Shown here: one piece after another, positions 33,740 to 44,815 of the stretch
How positions within the stretch are numbered: the stretch's first letter is position 1
Layout of the letters: each line of letters begins with the position of its first letter
Origin: Callorhinus ursinus
Taxonomy: Eukaryota > Chordata > Mammalia > Carnivora > Otariidae
Length of the DNA: 64,000 nt
Direction: 5' to 3'
Assembly: GCF_003265705.1 (NCBI RefSeq)
Contig: NW_020312894.1
Span: 1,774,925-1,838,924 of the forward strand
Program-made: the position numbers and the translations under genes
The notes under the pieces: generated by a model
The model's database searches: none
What the model was told of the DNA's origin: nothing
What the model saw: the letters and a program-made list of their open reading frames with translations, nothing else

Positions 33740-33975
33740 TGGGAAAGCTGATGCCCAACATTTATTAGTACTCAGCGTGAGCTGGGAACTGTCCTGCATG
33801 TGTTATGTGCATCGGCTTGTTCTCAGAACAACCCTGTGAAGCAGGTGGCACTATCATCACCCTCACTGTCAGAGAGGGAACAGCAGAGGGTCACACAGTG
33901 AGTATAGAGCCAGGTTTGGACCCAGGTAGCTTGGCCCCCGTGCCCTCCTTCACTCCTAAACCCTGTGCCCTCACG
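33740..33975 (-). mobile_element. MIR/MIRb-type SINE
   Basis: Reverse-strand MIR landmarks appear in order: CAACATTTATTAGTACTCAG, CAGAACAACCCTGTGAAGCA, GGTGGCACTATCATCACCCT, AGAGGGTCACACAGTGAGTA, GAGCCAGGTTTGGACCCAGG and CCCTGTGCCCTC. Reasonably complete fossil copy. Confidence 0.82.
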
Positions 33976-34889
33976 TAGGCGCACTGCCATGAGATCTGCC
34001 AGAGCCCTGGGGATACCGCCTGCCCCCGCCAGCCTCCCAGTTTTCACATGGAGAAGGGGTGCTGTGAAGAGGCTCTGGGCCTGCCTACTGTCCCTGGGTG
34101 GACACTGTCCTCGGCAGGACCCATGCTCTGCATAGCTGAGGCTGCCTGGACCCCCTTCGCTGACAGATGCCCAAAGTCGCACCCCGTTATCCTTTCTGAA
34201 ATATTTACTGGTCATGGTCTGTGCGTAGGATGTTTAGTGTTGCAAACAGAGTTAAGGGCCAATGAGGGTGGTCTCTGGCAGGTGTGCATAGAGAGGAGCA
34301 GAGGGTACCTGCCTGGGGCTCCTGGGCACCCTCAGGGGAGCACCTTGCTTTGTGGGTGTGGGTCCTAGCAACCTGGTGGCTCCCAGCCCCACATTTAGAG
34401 GAGACAACCGGCCCCATCCCCGTCCCCGAGAGGCAGCACTGCTGAGTGGCAGAACCGGGGCCCTCATTTCTCCAGTCATCATGCTCCCAGACTGGGGTGC
34501 AGAGGGAAAGGGGGGTTCTTGAGCTCCTCTGCACCTTGCACACTCCCCCACTGTGGCCGTGAGAGTTCCTGCTTAACGAACCCCAGGACTCTAGCTGAGT
34601 CTCCCAGGAGGCGACGCCAGCTCTAAAGGTAAGAAAACAGGGGGCTGCCTACCTGTGCAGGTGAAGCCAGTGACTGGGGGCAGCTCCCCAGACGTAGGGC
34701 CTGCGTCTATGCAGTAGGGTGCATGCTTGACCCAGGTTATAGGTTGTGGGGGGGGGGCTGCTAGGGGCAGAGGGGAAATGCCACTGGCATCGGGTTTAGA
34801 GGAAAACAAAGTTTGACAGAATTCAACTTGTTTCATTACAGTAAATGAACACATTACTTTGGTGTGTACGCCCACTCAGTACCCTCCCT
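33976..34889. other. GC-rich non-genic stretch
   Basis: No feature recognised apart from a run of 10 G or more near 34747-34757. Confidence 0.5.
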
Positions 34890-35420
34890 TACATTAATAA
34901 GCTTTTTATTAGATTATGTAAAAGACAACAGTGTTTGTCATTAACTTCTCCATGAATCATTTGAATGATGTTTGTGGTTACTGAGCTAAAATCCAACTTT
35001 AAAGCGTGTTGTGATGTATTTTTGCAATAAAAATATCAAGTTCATTTAAACAATTACCTTTTAAAACACTGTCTCTCTCCCAGTGCGTTTTCATTGATCA
35101 GATTATGAAAAGACAATTGCTGTCCTGATTGTCTCAATAAATTCCAGATATGAGGCAGATAAAATGATCATTACGTTGACTCACTGGCCAGCCTCAAACT
35201 CGCATGCTCAGACTGCCCTAGATTACTAATAAATTGTGTTAGAAGGCTGCAAAAGGAAATTTATAGTTAACGTGAAGAACCACAAAAGGCTGCGTTTTGA
35301 GGGATTTAAGCTTACTAGTATTATTCTCTGAAAATGAATGTTTGGAGTATTTCTGAATCGTCGTGGTAATAGAACAACGCAGTCTTTTCTTGGAAATCCA
35401 GACCTGACCCACCACCTTGC
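34890..35420. other. AT-rich block, candidate conserved non-coding element
   Basis: A high-complexity AT-rich block lies between GC-rich flanks and is not recognised as a repeat. It contains an inverted pair AGACAAT (35111-35117) and ATTGTCT (35128-35134), spaced by 10 bp, which resembles two facing SOX-type ATTGT sites. It also holds TGATCA, ATTA and GATTACTAATAAATT words. Regulatory function is inference. It could be an unrecognised old repeat. Confidence 0.3.
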
Positions 35421-36004
35421 CCCCCAGCGCTTGGTGAGGGAACATGCTGAGGGGGGATGTGCACTTTTGTTATGGATTTGAGGGATGGGACTATCTGCCG
35501 GATTCTCCCCAATGGCACACCCCGGAGGACGCCCCCATCCCTGGGTCCTCTGGTGGGGAGCAGACACTTGCGACCCTCCAGGCAGGGAGCCCACGTCAGG
35601 CCCAGCTTCAGCCCCTCCGTGGGCCAGTGGGGGCTCGTGCTCTCAGTTGCTCTCAGTTTAGAGGGAAACAGACACAAACACATGTACTTCTCAGAGGGAG
35701 GGGGGCAGATCAGGCCTTTACCGTGGGGATGTGGGGACACACTGGGGCTCAGAGGAGGACACACCTGAGCATGCGTGTACCGTGAATGAATCTGTGGGCC
35801 CACTGGGCCCCGGGAGCTGGGGGTGGGTGTCCTGGGGACCACAGCTGGTGGCTTGACTCAGGAGGAAGGATTCTCTCACATTGCAGAGGCCGAGTGTCTG
35901 AAATCCAGGTGTCGGCAGGGACGGGCTCCCTCTGGAGGCTCCAAGGGAGGGTCCCAGCTCCTGTGGCCCCTGGAGTCCCTGGGTTGGTGGCTGTGTCCCC
36001 CAGT
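35421..36004. other. GC-rich non-genic stretch
   Basis: No gene or repeat recognised. Overlapping frames occur on both strands. Confidence 0.5.
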
Positions 36005-36230
36005 CTAGGCCTCCATCTTCATGAGGCTTTTGTGTGTGTTTCTCCTCTTCTGCCTCTGATAACGACCCTTGTCATTGGATTTGGGACCCACGCAGATGGT
36101 CCAGGATGATCTCATCTCGAAATCCTTCGTCTAATCACATCTGTAAAGACCTATTTCCAAATAAGCCCACATTCGCTGGTGCTGGGGGTCAGTGCTTGGA
36201 CGTAGGTCTTGGGGGCCCTCATTGAATGGC
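36005..36230 (-). mobile_element. MaLR-type LTR fragment, antisense
   Basis: The plus strand reads the reverse complement of a MaLR-like LTR: GACCCTTGTCATTGGATTTG, GGTCCAGGATGATCTCATCT, AATCACATCTGTAAAGACCT, ATTTCCAAATAAGCCCACAT and a final TCATTGAATGG. It resembles the family of the LTR at 9.4-9.9 kb but is incomplete. No viral genes accompany it. Confidence 0.72.
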
Positions 36231-36687
36231 TTAGAGCGAATGCACGGGTCTGCTCTGGGCGTCCTGACTGTGAGAGGCAAGTAGCTCTAGGACAGGGTAA
36301 CTCATAGGCATGTGGGCGACCCCGTCTGCAGGGGTCTCCTGGTGTGGCGAGGAGGCTGAAGCAGAGACCACCGGCCAGGACGCAGGGGTGGCGGTGAAGG
36401 TCACAGTTAGGAGGGGAGCGGGGGACGTGCCAGAGGGGAAGGCTGCACAGACTGTGAGGGGCGGGCACTCAGCAGAGCCCTGCACCCACAGGGTGGGCCT
36501 GGATGAGGGTCGAGGGAGGGGCTGTGGCCGAGGAGAAGGGCCAGGGGGTGCCGTCGTTCCCACGGGCGCTGGGTGGGGACGGTGCACCCCCAGCGGCCCC
36601 CCGCACCCGCTCTTAACAAAGCACGGACTTGGATGCCATGTTTGTGCTGGGAGGGCAGGGCCGGGGTCCCCTCCTCACTCCCCCGCG
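36231..36687. other. GC-rich non-genic stretch
   Basis: No gene or repeat recognised. Confidence 0.5.
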
Positions 36688-37758
36688 TCATTCTGAGTGA
36701 GTGCCCTCCCTTGACACCTGGCTCGGCACACACCCTGGCAGGGGGCACTTTGTGGAGGAACTTCTGTGGGCTGCCCACCGCCCCACGATCCCGCAGGCTG
36801 AGCTCTGGTGCGCGAGGTTCACAGGGGCCTGCACGTTCTGCGGCAGGCCTGTGGTTTTTAGAGGAAGTTCGTACTTCCGTATTTCACAGAAGATGGCCCA
36901 AAGCGTTTCCTCACTTCTGGTCTTGGAAGCGGGCTGTTGACTGCTCCTTGCGGTGCAGAGTAAGATTGACTTGTAGGTGGGTACTAGTTCCCGCACATTA
37001 CTCTGATGTGGTCCTCCAGGTCCTGTCATTGGCACGACAGCAGGTCGATCGGATGCCGACCTGCGGTCCCGCCTCGGGCTGTGTTTCATAGACGTTTCTG
37101 AGCCTTGGAGAAACCCTCTCAACCCACCACTGTCTATAAGTGGTTCGCTGGGCTCAGGCATCCCAACAAAGTTGCTGACAGAAGTGCCGGCCGGCAGAGT
37201 GCCCACCAGCGGCCCCGGGGGGCCCCTCCAGCAAACATCCTCCTGGAGACCCGTGGGCAGTTTGGTGGGTACGGGGTCCCGGTCTGGGTCTCCCGCCCCG
37301 GCTCTGATGGCACCGCCCCACTGCATCCCGTGGTGGTCCCTCCACGACCCCAGCTCCTTCTCTGGGGTTCTGCAGGTCTGCATGGCTTCGGCCCAGGACC
37401 ACTTCCCTGGAAAAAGTCTGGCTTGTGCTCCTGAGGCCAGAGCGAGGGATGCTCTGGGGAGACTCCACAGGGAAGTACAGCAGTGGACACAGCAGAGGGA
37501 AGCCCGTTCCTTAGAGATGTGGGCAAGACAGAACAGCTTTCTACCCCATTTTCTGTTCAACAAATGTTGACAAAGATGTCCCCGTGGAGGCCCCCCTTTG
37601 GCATCCGTTGGGGTCAGTGACTTCCAGGAGAGGAAGGTAGTAGGAAAAGGTGAGGGCCGTCCAGAGGTGAAGACTCCAGTGCTGGGGGCATTAGGCTTGG
37701 GGCCCCAGGGCTGTGAGCTGCCCATCAGAGACCGGCTCCTCTTCTTGCCATTAACCAA
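36688..37758 (-). other. Unusually long open frame, coding status doubtful
   Basis: A 356-codon minus-strand frame is open from an ATG at 37756-37758 to the stop at 36688. It is the longest frame in the window. I recognise no domain, signal peptide or membrane segment. Composition (Pro, Gly, Ser, Arg, Thr rich) is what GC-rich non-coding DNA gives, and plus-strand frames of 109-172 codons overlap it. The start context is weak (T at -3, G at +4). No TATA box, polyadenylation pattern or intron structure is visible. It may be chance or part of a non-coding transcript or a lineage-specific gene. Confidence 0.12.
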
Positions 37759-37980
37759 CTGCTCATCCTATCTCAGGGTGTTAGTAGGTCCCAGGTGAGA
37801 CCTTTGCTTTTTCCCAGCCTCATGGGCCCCTGGGTGACATGTGTCCCGGGTCTGAGGGGACTCGAGGGCTTCCCTTCTCCTCGATGGAGGAGAGCTTTGG
37901 TGGCTGGGCCCTCGCCCTTTCTCCCATCTTCCCCTGTCCCCAGGCTCTAGAAGGCATCTGTCTCTTCGGTTATTATCAAA
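37759..37980. other. GC-rich flank of the following SINE
   Basis: No feature recognised. Confidence 0.5.
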
Positions 37981-38170
37981 GGCGCCTGGGTGGCTCAGTC
38001 GGTGAAGCGTCTGCCTTCGGCTCAGGTCATGATCTCAGGGTCCTGGGATCGAGCCCCGCGTCGGGCTCCCTGCTCCGCGGGGAGCCTGCTTCTCCCTCTG
38101 CCCCTCCCCCCTGCTCTCTCTCTCTCTCTCACTCTCTCTCAAATAAATACAATATTAAAAAATAAATAAA
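37981..38170 (+). mobile_element. Can-SINE (SINEC), well preserved
   Basis: Head GGCGCCTGGGTGGCTCAGTC, then GTCTGCCTTCGGCTCAGGTC, CAGGGTCCTGGGATCGAGCC, a TC run at 38115-38140, and a tail of AAATAAATAC/AAAAAATAAATAAA. The body preserves CpGs (CCCCGCGTCGGGCTCC, TCCGCGGGG), suggesting youth. I find no clear long target-site duplication. This body type is the one I associate with arctoid carnivores. Confidence 0.96.
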
Positions 38171-38829
38171 GGCATTTTGATTTAAAAAAATTCCTGTATT
38201 TCGCTGATTCTGAGACTTTTTTCTCTACTTTTTAAACTTATTTGAAAGTGAGAAGCATTGACAATCTTTTTAATCCTGGTGATGGGATGGTTGTGGGGAG
38301 CAGGGTGAGGAGGTACCACTCCCCACCCAGGGCCGGGCTCCTGATGTCACAGAAATGATATTGTCTGCAAAACATGGAGACAGAGACTCAGATTTGAGAG
38401 AGATTCGCAAGAGTCAGACCCTGAATGTGAAGCTTTAGAAAGTCTTGACCAATTGTTTATGGTATGGTGTGTTACATTGTATATCACATTATATTATGTA
38501 ATATATATTATAGTTTACATACCCTTAATGCATGGATTTAAGCGCACATTTAATGAGCTTTGATAAACACACACCCATGTCACCCATAACCTAGTCACAA
38601 TATAGACTATTTTCGTCACCTCGAAATGATTCTTCCTGCTACTTTCCCATCAATTTCCACTACCCAACCCTTGGAGGCGATTTCTATTTGGACTTTTATT
38701 GCCATAAATCAGTTTGTTCCGTTTCTAAATCTCATACATGTAAAACTGTCTATTATCATACAGAATGTATGGTACGAATGCTGCGCATGTACCTGAGAAA
38801 ATGTCAGTGAGGTTAAATTTGTTAATAGT
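38171..38829. other. AT-rich non-genic stretch
   Basis: A TATA-rich tract lies at 38460-38515. The rest may be decayed L1, but nothing can be assigned. Confidence 0.45.
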
Positions 38830-40235
38830 GTTGGTCAAATCTTTTGTACCCTTGTTCTACACAGCCTGTCACTTGTGGATTTATCTATTTTTCCCTAAAA
38901 CTTCACCTATTTTTGCTTTTTGTATTTTGGAGTTCAGTTATTAGGAATATACACTTTAGGATTACTGCATCTTCTTGACGAATTAACCCTTTCATTGTTT
39001 AGGGAGAGCCCTCTGTGCCTCTGGGAACACGTCTCCCTACAAGTCAGCTCCTTCTTGCTGATACCCCTCCAGGCGCTTGTACCGAGAGCATTTGCTGGTC
39101 TTTATCCCTTTATCTGCTCTGCCTTTGCATTTAAATCAGTTGTCTTGTTCACGGTATATAGATACAGGATTCTGTTTGTTTTCTTTAATCCAGTCTGAAA
39201 ATTTCAGCCTTTTGATCGGAGTGTTTAGTCCATTTGCATTTAATGTGATTATGGACATGGTTGGTGTTAAGTCTGCTCTCTTGCTGGTTTCTCTCCCTTA
39301 TCCCATTTGCTTTTTGTTCCTTCTGTCTTGCCTTCCTTTGGATTATTCAACTATTTTTAGAATATTCCATTTTATATCTTTTCTTGACTTTACAATAAAT
39401 CTTTTTTATTTTAGTCTTTGATCTAAGGATTATAATATGCATCCATAACTTATCATGCTCTACAACGAATTAATATTATAACACGTCACATAAAGTGTGA
39501 GAGTCTTACAACTATACACTTTTATTACTCCCTGATCCTTCATTACTATTGTCATGTCTTTTATTTCAACAAATCTTAAATCTGCTCTTCCTTGTCAATT
39601 TGCAGACAGTTATTTGTCTTCAAAGTTAAAAAAGAGAAAAATGTTCTCACCACATATTTATATTTTGGTGCTCTCCGTTCATACCTGCTGACCCGTGTCC
39701 ATCTGCTGTCATTTCCTCTCAGGCTTCAGACATCCTTCGGCATGTCTTGTCCTACAAGCCTATTGCCTACAGATTCTCTCCACCATAACTTATTGGAAGG
39801 AAAATGTCTTTTTTCCACTTTTTTTTTTTTTTTGCTGAATATAGAATCCTAGTTTGGCAGGACCTATTTTCAGTTCCTTCAATCTATTGTCTCTCTTGTG
39901 CTTTGTTGTGGATGAGAGCTCAGCAGCTCTTCTTGCCATTGTTTTCCACTTATAATGGGCATTTTTCACCTGCTGCTTTTTAGATTTTTTCCTTTATCTT
40001 CATCAATTTGACCATGATATATCTAGTTGTAATTTTCTTTGAAAATTATTACACTTCCTGAATTTGTGGATTGCTTTTTTTTTCTCATTAGATTTAGAAA
40101 TTTTCCAGCCAGTCCATTTCCTGTATTAGTACATTTGTAACCTTTTTCTCTCCCTGTCCCGTTCTCCCTGTCTACTTCTTGGGGTTTAATTATGCATAAT
40201 ATAGACAGCTTGGTATTCCCCACATGTTGCTGATT
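38830..40235 (-). mobile_element. Old L1M internal fragment, antisense
   Basis: The plus strand shows a long colinear match to the remembered old L1M repeat: TGTGGATTTATCTATTTTTC, TTGCTTTTTGTATTTTGGAG, TACACTTTAGGATTACTGCA, GACGAATTAACCCTTTCATT, the CATTTGCATTTAATGTGATT region, GGATTATAATATGCATCC, GGACCTATTTTCAGTTCC and GACCATGATATATCTAGTTG. Plus-strand frames here (for example 39077-39421) are T-rich antisense artefacts. Confidence 0.75.
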
Positions 40236-40244
40236 TTATGCTCA

Positions 40245-41270
40245 CTTTTTTGTAGGAATGTTTTTGGTGTTTTTAAGAAATGAACTTTTAATTTCAAACA
40301 ATTTCAGATTTGCAAGATACTTGCTGAGGGGTCTCAGACAGCTCCCGTTTCCTCTACGGCTCAGTTTCCCTCATTGCTAATGGTTCAGCACATCTGACAA
40401 AACTCATGAACAACTATCAAGAACTGAAGTCTGTTCTTTAGTCATATTTCCTAAGTTTTTCCCAAATGTCCTTTTTCTTCCCCAGGATCCCACCCAGGAC
40501 ACCACGTGACATTCGGTCTCATGTCTCCTGATGCTCTTCTTGGCTGTGACAGTTTCTCAGACTTCTCTTGTTTTTCAGGACCACGATGGTTTTGAGGTGT
40601 TTTGTAGAATTCCAACCACAGAGAAATGCTTTTCTTGTGATTGTATTGGAGCGATGTGTCTTTGGGAGGAAGGACGCCGGGGTCAAGTGCCCTTCTTGTC
40701 ACATTATCCCATGGGTACCTTCCACCAGCACGACTTCTCGTGGCTCACGTTAACTTTGATCGTTTGGCTTGAAGTCGTGCCTGTCAGGCTCCTTGGCTGT
40801 TCATCTTTCCCAAACTGGGCTCTTTGGGAGAAAGTGTGGGGGTCACCCTGAGGAGCCCCATATCTGAGAGGGTGGATTAACCACATGAATCATTTAAATC
40901 TCTTCTACTTGGGACACTTGTATTCTATCCATTTTTTACTCAGTCATTATACCTGTATGGACTCATGTGTGTTTTTTAAAATATATTTTGGTTCTAAACC
41001 AATATGACTTTGTTCATTTTGTTACTCAAATTTTTTCCAGCTTTTGTCACTGGGAGCTCTTCCCGTTGACATCTTTATCCCTTTGACAAGCCCAGTCACT
41101 GGGCTGTATGGTCTGTCCTTACCATCGGAGTTCTTGTAGGCTCCAACCTGCCACCAGCCCCTGAAACTCATCAAGCCCTGCGATACCCCTTCACCTCCAC
41201 CACCTGCCCACCAGGGTACCTTGCACAGCATGGAAGCTGACACACTTCGCTTCTCCGGGGAGCTCCGAAA
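40245..41270 (-). mobile_element. Old L1M 3'-region type fragment
   Basis: Landmarks in order: TTCAAACAATTTCAGATTTG, TTTTTCCCAAATGTCC, AGGATCCCACCCAGGACACC, TGTCTCCTGATGCTCTTCTT, TGTGACAGTTTCTCAGACTT, GTATGGACTCATGTGTG, TTTTGTTACTCAAATTTTTT, CACTGGGAGCTCTTCCCGTT. These recall a widespread old L1M 3'-region repeat. Orientation relative to the preceding fragment is uncertain, so strand is tentative. Confidence 0.6.
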
Positions 41271-42037
41271 TCTCAGAAATTCAGTTCATCTGCTACTGTT
41301 TGTTCGTTCCATGGAAAGCATGATTTTTATTTGGTCTTATTGAAAATCTTTATTGCTTATTAGTGAAAAACATTAAGGTTATCTCTCTGCTGTTTGATCT
41401 CAATCTGTTTGATTCTCAAACTGCTTTACATGAGGGGATACATATTTTGGCATCTTCACGTTACTTACCTAGTAATTGAAATGGGTGTCAAGGGAAAATA
41501 CTCAAGAGTGAGGTTTTTTCCTCAATGAAGTTGACCTGTGTCACCCAAGAAACTCCAGGTTGCAATAAATGAATGAACAAAAATCATTCTCACAAATTGA
41601 ATGTCATTTGTTCATTAAAATGTATTATTTAATTTAGAATAGGATATAACTACATAATAGGTTTGTTCCCAAATTTTCCAAACACCACTATTTTAATGGG
41701 ATGCTGAAAACAACTGTGGTTATCTTTATGTGTTTGCTCTTAAAATTCCAGTTTTCTAAATACGGTTGTGGGCCCTCCAGATCAGTTACCTCTGTGGGAA
41801 AACGAAGTGGTGGCAGAGTGTGGGGGGTCTGGTTTCTCATTCCAAACTTGAGTAAGGGATTAAGTAAGGTATAAAACAGATATCCAGAGGTACTTGGGTC
41901 TCTATGTAGTTTGGCATTTTCATAGGAAAAAAAAAGAAATGGGAGTATTGTTCATATATATTTTATGAATGTGAATTGTACAACTAATCATGTTTTTCAC
42001 AGAATTAAAAAAAACATTTTCTTAACGATTGTGCACT
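41271..42037. other. AT-rich non-genic stretch
   Basis: No gene. It may include further old repeat sequence that I cannot identify. It ends at the left target-site duplication of the L1 that follows. Confidence 0.45.
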
Positions 42038-42918
42038 AAAAGGTCTTTGGTGTGCAACAGACACACGAAAAAATGCTCCACATCGCTTAGCATCAGGGAA
42101 ATCCAAATCAAAACCACAATGAGGTACCACCTCACACCGGTCAGAATGGCTAAAATGAACAAGTCAGGAAATGACAGATGTTGGCGGGGATGTGGAGAAA
42201 CGGGAACACTCCTACACTGTTGGTGGGAATGCAAGCTGGTGCGACCACTCTGGAAAACAGTAGGGAGGTTCCAAAAAAAGTTGAAAATAGAGCTACCCTA
42301 TGACTCAGCAATTGCACCACTAGGTATTTACCCCAAAGATAAAACTGTAGTGATCTAAAAGGGCACCTGTACCCCAGTGTTCATAGCAGCAATGTCCACA
42401 ATAGCCAAACTGTGGAAGGAGCCGAGATGCCCTTCAACAGATGAATGGATAAAGAAGATGTGGTCCATACATACAACGGAATATAACTCAGCCATCAGGA
42501 AGGATGAATACCGACCATTTGCATCGACATGGATGGGACTAGAGGGTATTACACTAAGTACAATAAGTCAAGCAGAGAAAGACAATTATCATATGGTCTC
42601 AATCATATGTAGAATATAAGGAATCGTGCAGAAGACCATAGGGACAGGGAGGGAAAACTAGATGGGAAGAAATCAGAGAGGCAGACAAACCATGAGAAAC
42701 TCTGGACTCCGGGAACCAAACTGAGGGTTACAGAAGGGAGGAGGGTGGGGGGATGGGGTAGCCAGGTGATGTGTATTAAGGAGGGCACATGATGTGATGA
42801 GCACTGGGTGTTATATGCAATTGATAAATTATTGAACACTACATTGAAACTAATGATGTGCTATATGTTGGTTAATTGAATTTAAATTAAAAAAAGAAAA
42901 GAAAGGTCTTTAGTGTGC
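42038..42918 (+). mobile_element. 5'-truncated carnivore L1 with target-site duplication
   Basis: The insertion body is about 42056-42901. It holds the last part of ORF2, the carnivore-type 3' UTR (GAGGCAGACAAACCATGAGA, then GATGAGCACTGGGTGTTATA) and an A-rich tail at 42889-42901. It is flanked by a 17-bp duplication with one mismatch: AAAGGTCTTTGGTGTGC from 42038 and AAAGGTCTTTAGTGTGC at 42902-42918. This is standard target-primed insertion of a truncated copy. It cannot retrotranspose by itself. Confidence 0.96.
42062..42619 (+). pseudogene. L1 ORF2 C-terminal remnant (cysteine-rich end)
   Basis: One frame encodes the C-terminal end of L1 ORF2p, the reverse transcriptase/endonuclease protein. 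Visible conserved words are [42 protein letters not shown] and LGIYPK, then FIAAMSTIAK and EWIKKMW. An in-frame stop at 42356-42358 breaks it. The frame then stays open to about 42619. Endonuclease and reverse-transcriptase domains are absent because of 5' truncation. Not functional. Confidence 0.93.
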
Positions 42919-43437
42919 TACAGGAAGCACTTTTTTTGGGTTGTGGAAGTTCAGAGGCAGCTGATGGGGTGTGGTTGTCTTGACGTGTTATTATTTGTGG
43001 CTGAAACATTTGTATTTTTTGTTGCTATGCATTTAAAGAATGATATGTTCAAGTCACAGGAACAGATCAACGGTGTGAAGTGATTTATTGATTAGAGCCA
43101 CTGTGCATGCACCTTCTTGGGGCATGGGCAAAAAATGAGCAGGTGTTCCTGCTTCACTCGGATCTGCGTACAGCTGTTAAGGGAATGAATGCGCACTCGT
43201 GACTGGTGGTGGTGGCCAAGCGGCACATCCAGGGGCCCCTCAGGGGTGTCCGTAGACCTGGGGATCTCTGGCTATCAGGCAGGCCAACATTTGACGGCTT
43301 TAATGGAGAGGATCAGTCATCCCAATATGCATGAAGACTTAGCTGGGCAGATACTTCCATCATCACTCTCGTTCTGGGCATGTGAGGACTGCATTCACCC
43401 ACTGGAGAGACAATGAGATGTGTTTTGAGGCCTATTT
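42919..43437. other. Non-genic stretch, no feature recognised
   Basis: No gene or repeat recognised. Confidence 0.5.
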
Positions 43438-43655
43438 AAAAATTATGTGCGGGGCGCCTGGGTGGCTCAGTCTTTAAGTGTCTGCCTTCGGCTCAGGTCA
43501 TGATCCCAGGGTCCTGGGATCGAGCCCCACATCGGGCTCCCTGCTCGTCGGGAAGCCTGCTTCTCCCTCTCCCACTCCCCCTGCTTGTGTTCCCTCTTTC
43601 GCTGTGTCTCGCTCTGTCAAATAAATAAATAAAATCTTTAAAAAAAATTATGGGC
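43438..43655 (+). mobile_element. Can-SINE (SINEC) with target-site duplication
   Basis: The body 43451-43642 starts GGGGCGCCTGGGTGGCTCAG, continues GTCTGCCTTCGGCTCAGGTC and GGTCCTGGGATCGAGCCCCA, and ends in an AAATAAATAAATAAAATC tail. The 13-bp duplication AAAAATTATGTGC (43438-43450) and AAAAATTATGGGC (43643-43655) has one mismatch. The body is very like the copy at 38.0 kb. Confidence 0.96.
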
Positions 43656-44180
43656 AAAAGCTGCCACAGATCACAAAGGCAACAGGATCTGGTGTAAAGA
43701 GTGGCTTTGCAGGGACCCATCCATCACTGTCTCCCGAAGTGAACCTTTTCTCCTTCTGGGGATAGCCTACTGAGAAATTGCTCCATTATCCTTACATTTG
43801 TGTCTCATCAAATACTCAGAATCACTGACAGATGCACCTGACACTTGCTGCCATACAAGTATGCTGGTAAAAGCCACAAGAACAAGTTTTTTTTTGCCTA
43901 TTTAAAAAAATATGCCATTTAAAACTTTTTTAAGAATTGTAATAGATCTTTAAAAAGTTACTGGAAGAGATGAGCTGTGTCCGCTCTGTGGTTTGCCGAG
44001 GCTAAAACTGGGCAACACTGGTCTGACAGGTGCAGCTATGCTAAATTTCAGCTCTCACTTTGTGGTGGTCCTTGTGGCGGCGACAGAAGCTAAAGGTCGT
44101 CTAGACCTTCCGCGTCAGGTGCAGATCTCAACGACAGTGTGAGGTTTTAAATCCATCCCAGCTCTTCCGTCATGGGCCGG
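43656..44180. other. Non-genic stretch, no feature recognised
   Basis: No gene or repeat recognised. Confidence 0.5.
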
Positions 44181-44815
44181 TCTGTAAACACCAGAGTAGG
44201 TCTTTCTTCAGAAATTATAGCATAGGCAACCTCAGGGCTTCACTTAATGGTGACATAAACAAGATAACACTACTTTGTGTTTAAGTACAATCTCATGCTT
44301 TGTAACGCAAAGTTGTTTCAATAAATAAACATCTCCCATCAAGGTTATTTTAGTCCTTTTTAAAATAAAAAAACCATAGTTTGTAGAGAAAACTTAAATA
44401 ATTTAATTTACTATGCTTAAATTTAAAAAAAAAATCTCAGTTTCTCTCATTTTCCTCCAAATTTGCTATTTATGAACTTTGGACAAAATACACGACTGCC
44501 CGGAAATTAATCAAGTTGTAATAATTATTAACAAAAAGTGATGTTTCTTAATATCATAGAGGAGAATTTTAGACGAAAGGTGACCACAAAATAATGACAT
44601 TGGTTTTCGGGTTCAAACTGGGAAATCCAAATGAGTTCTCATTTCTCAGTAACTCTTTTTGGAAACCAATATTATTAATTATTAAAATTTATTAGGACAA
44701 TGTGTTTTTTTTTTCCAAAGTCAGTTTAGAACAAATTGTATTATCTTTCACGACAAGTTTATAATTGCACACACACATCTTGTCATAATTCATGTTGGAT
44801 AAAGAATAATTTTCA
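44180..44815. other. AT-rich block, candidate conserved non-coding element
   Basis: A strongly AT-rich but high-complexity block with many homeodomain-like words (AATTTAATTTAC, GTAATAATTATTAAC, TTATTAATTATTAAA) and no recognised repeat consensus, tail or duplication. It abuts GC-rich sequence at about 44.86 kb. Enhancer function is inference. An unrecognised old repeat is the main alternative. Confidence 0.3.

Noticed and set aside
37981..38060. tRNA-like A and B box sequence
   Set aside because: It is the tRNA-Lys-derived head of a Can-SINE, not a tRNA gene.
39077..39421. 114-codon hydrophobic plus-strand frame resembling a membrane protein
   Set aside because: It lies on the antisense strand of an old L1M element; T-rich DNA gives Phe/Leu-rich peptides.
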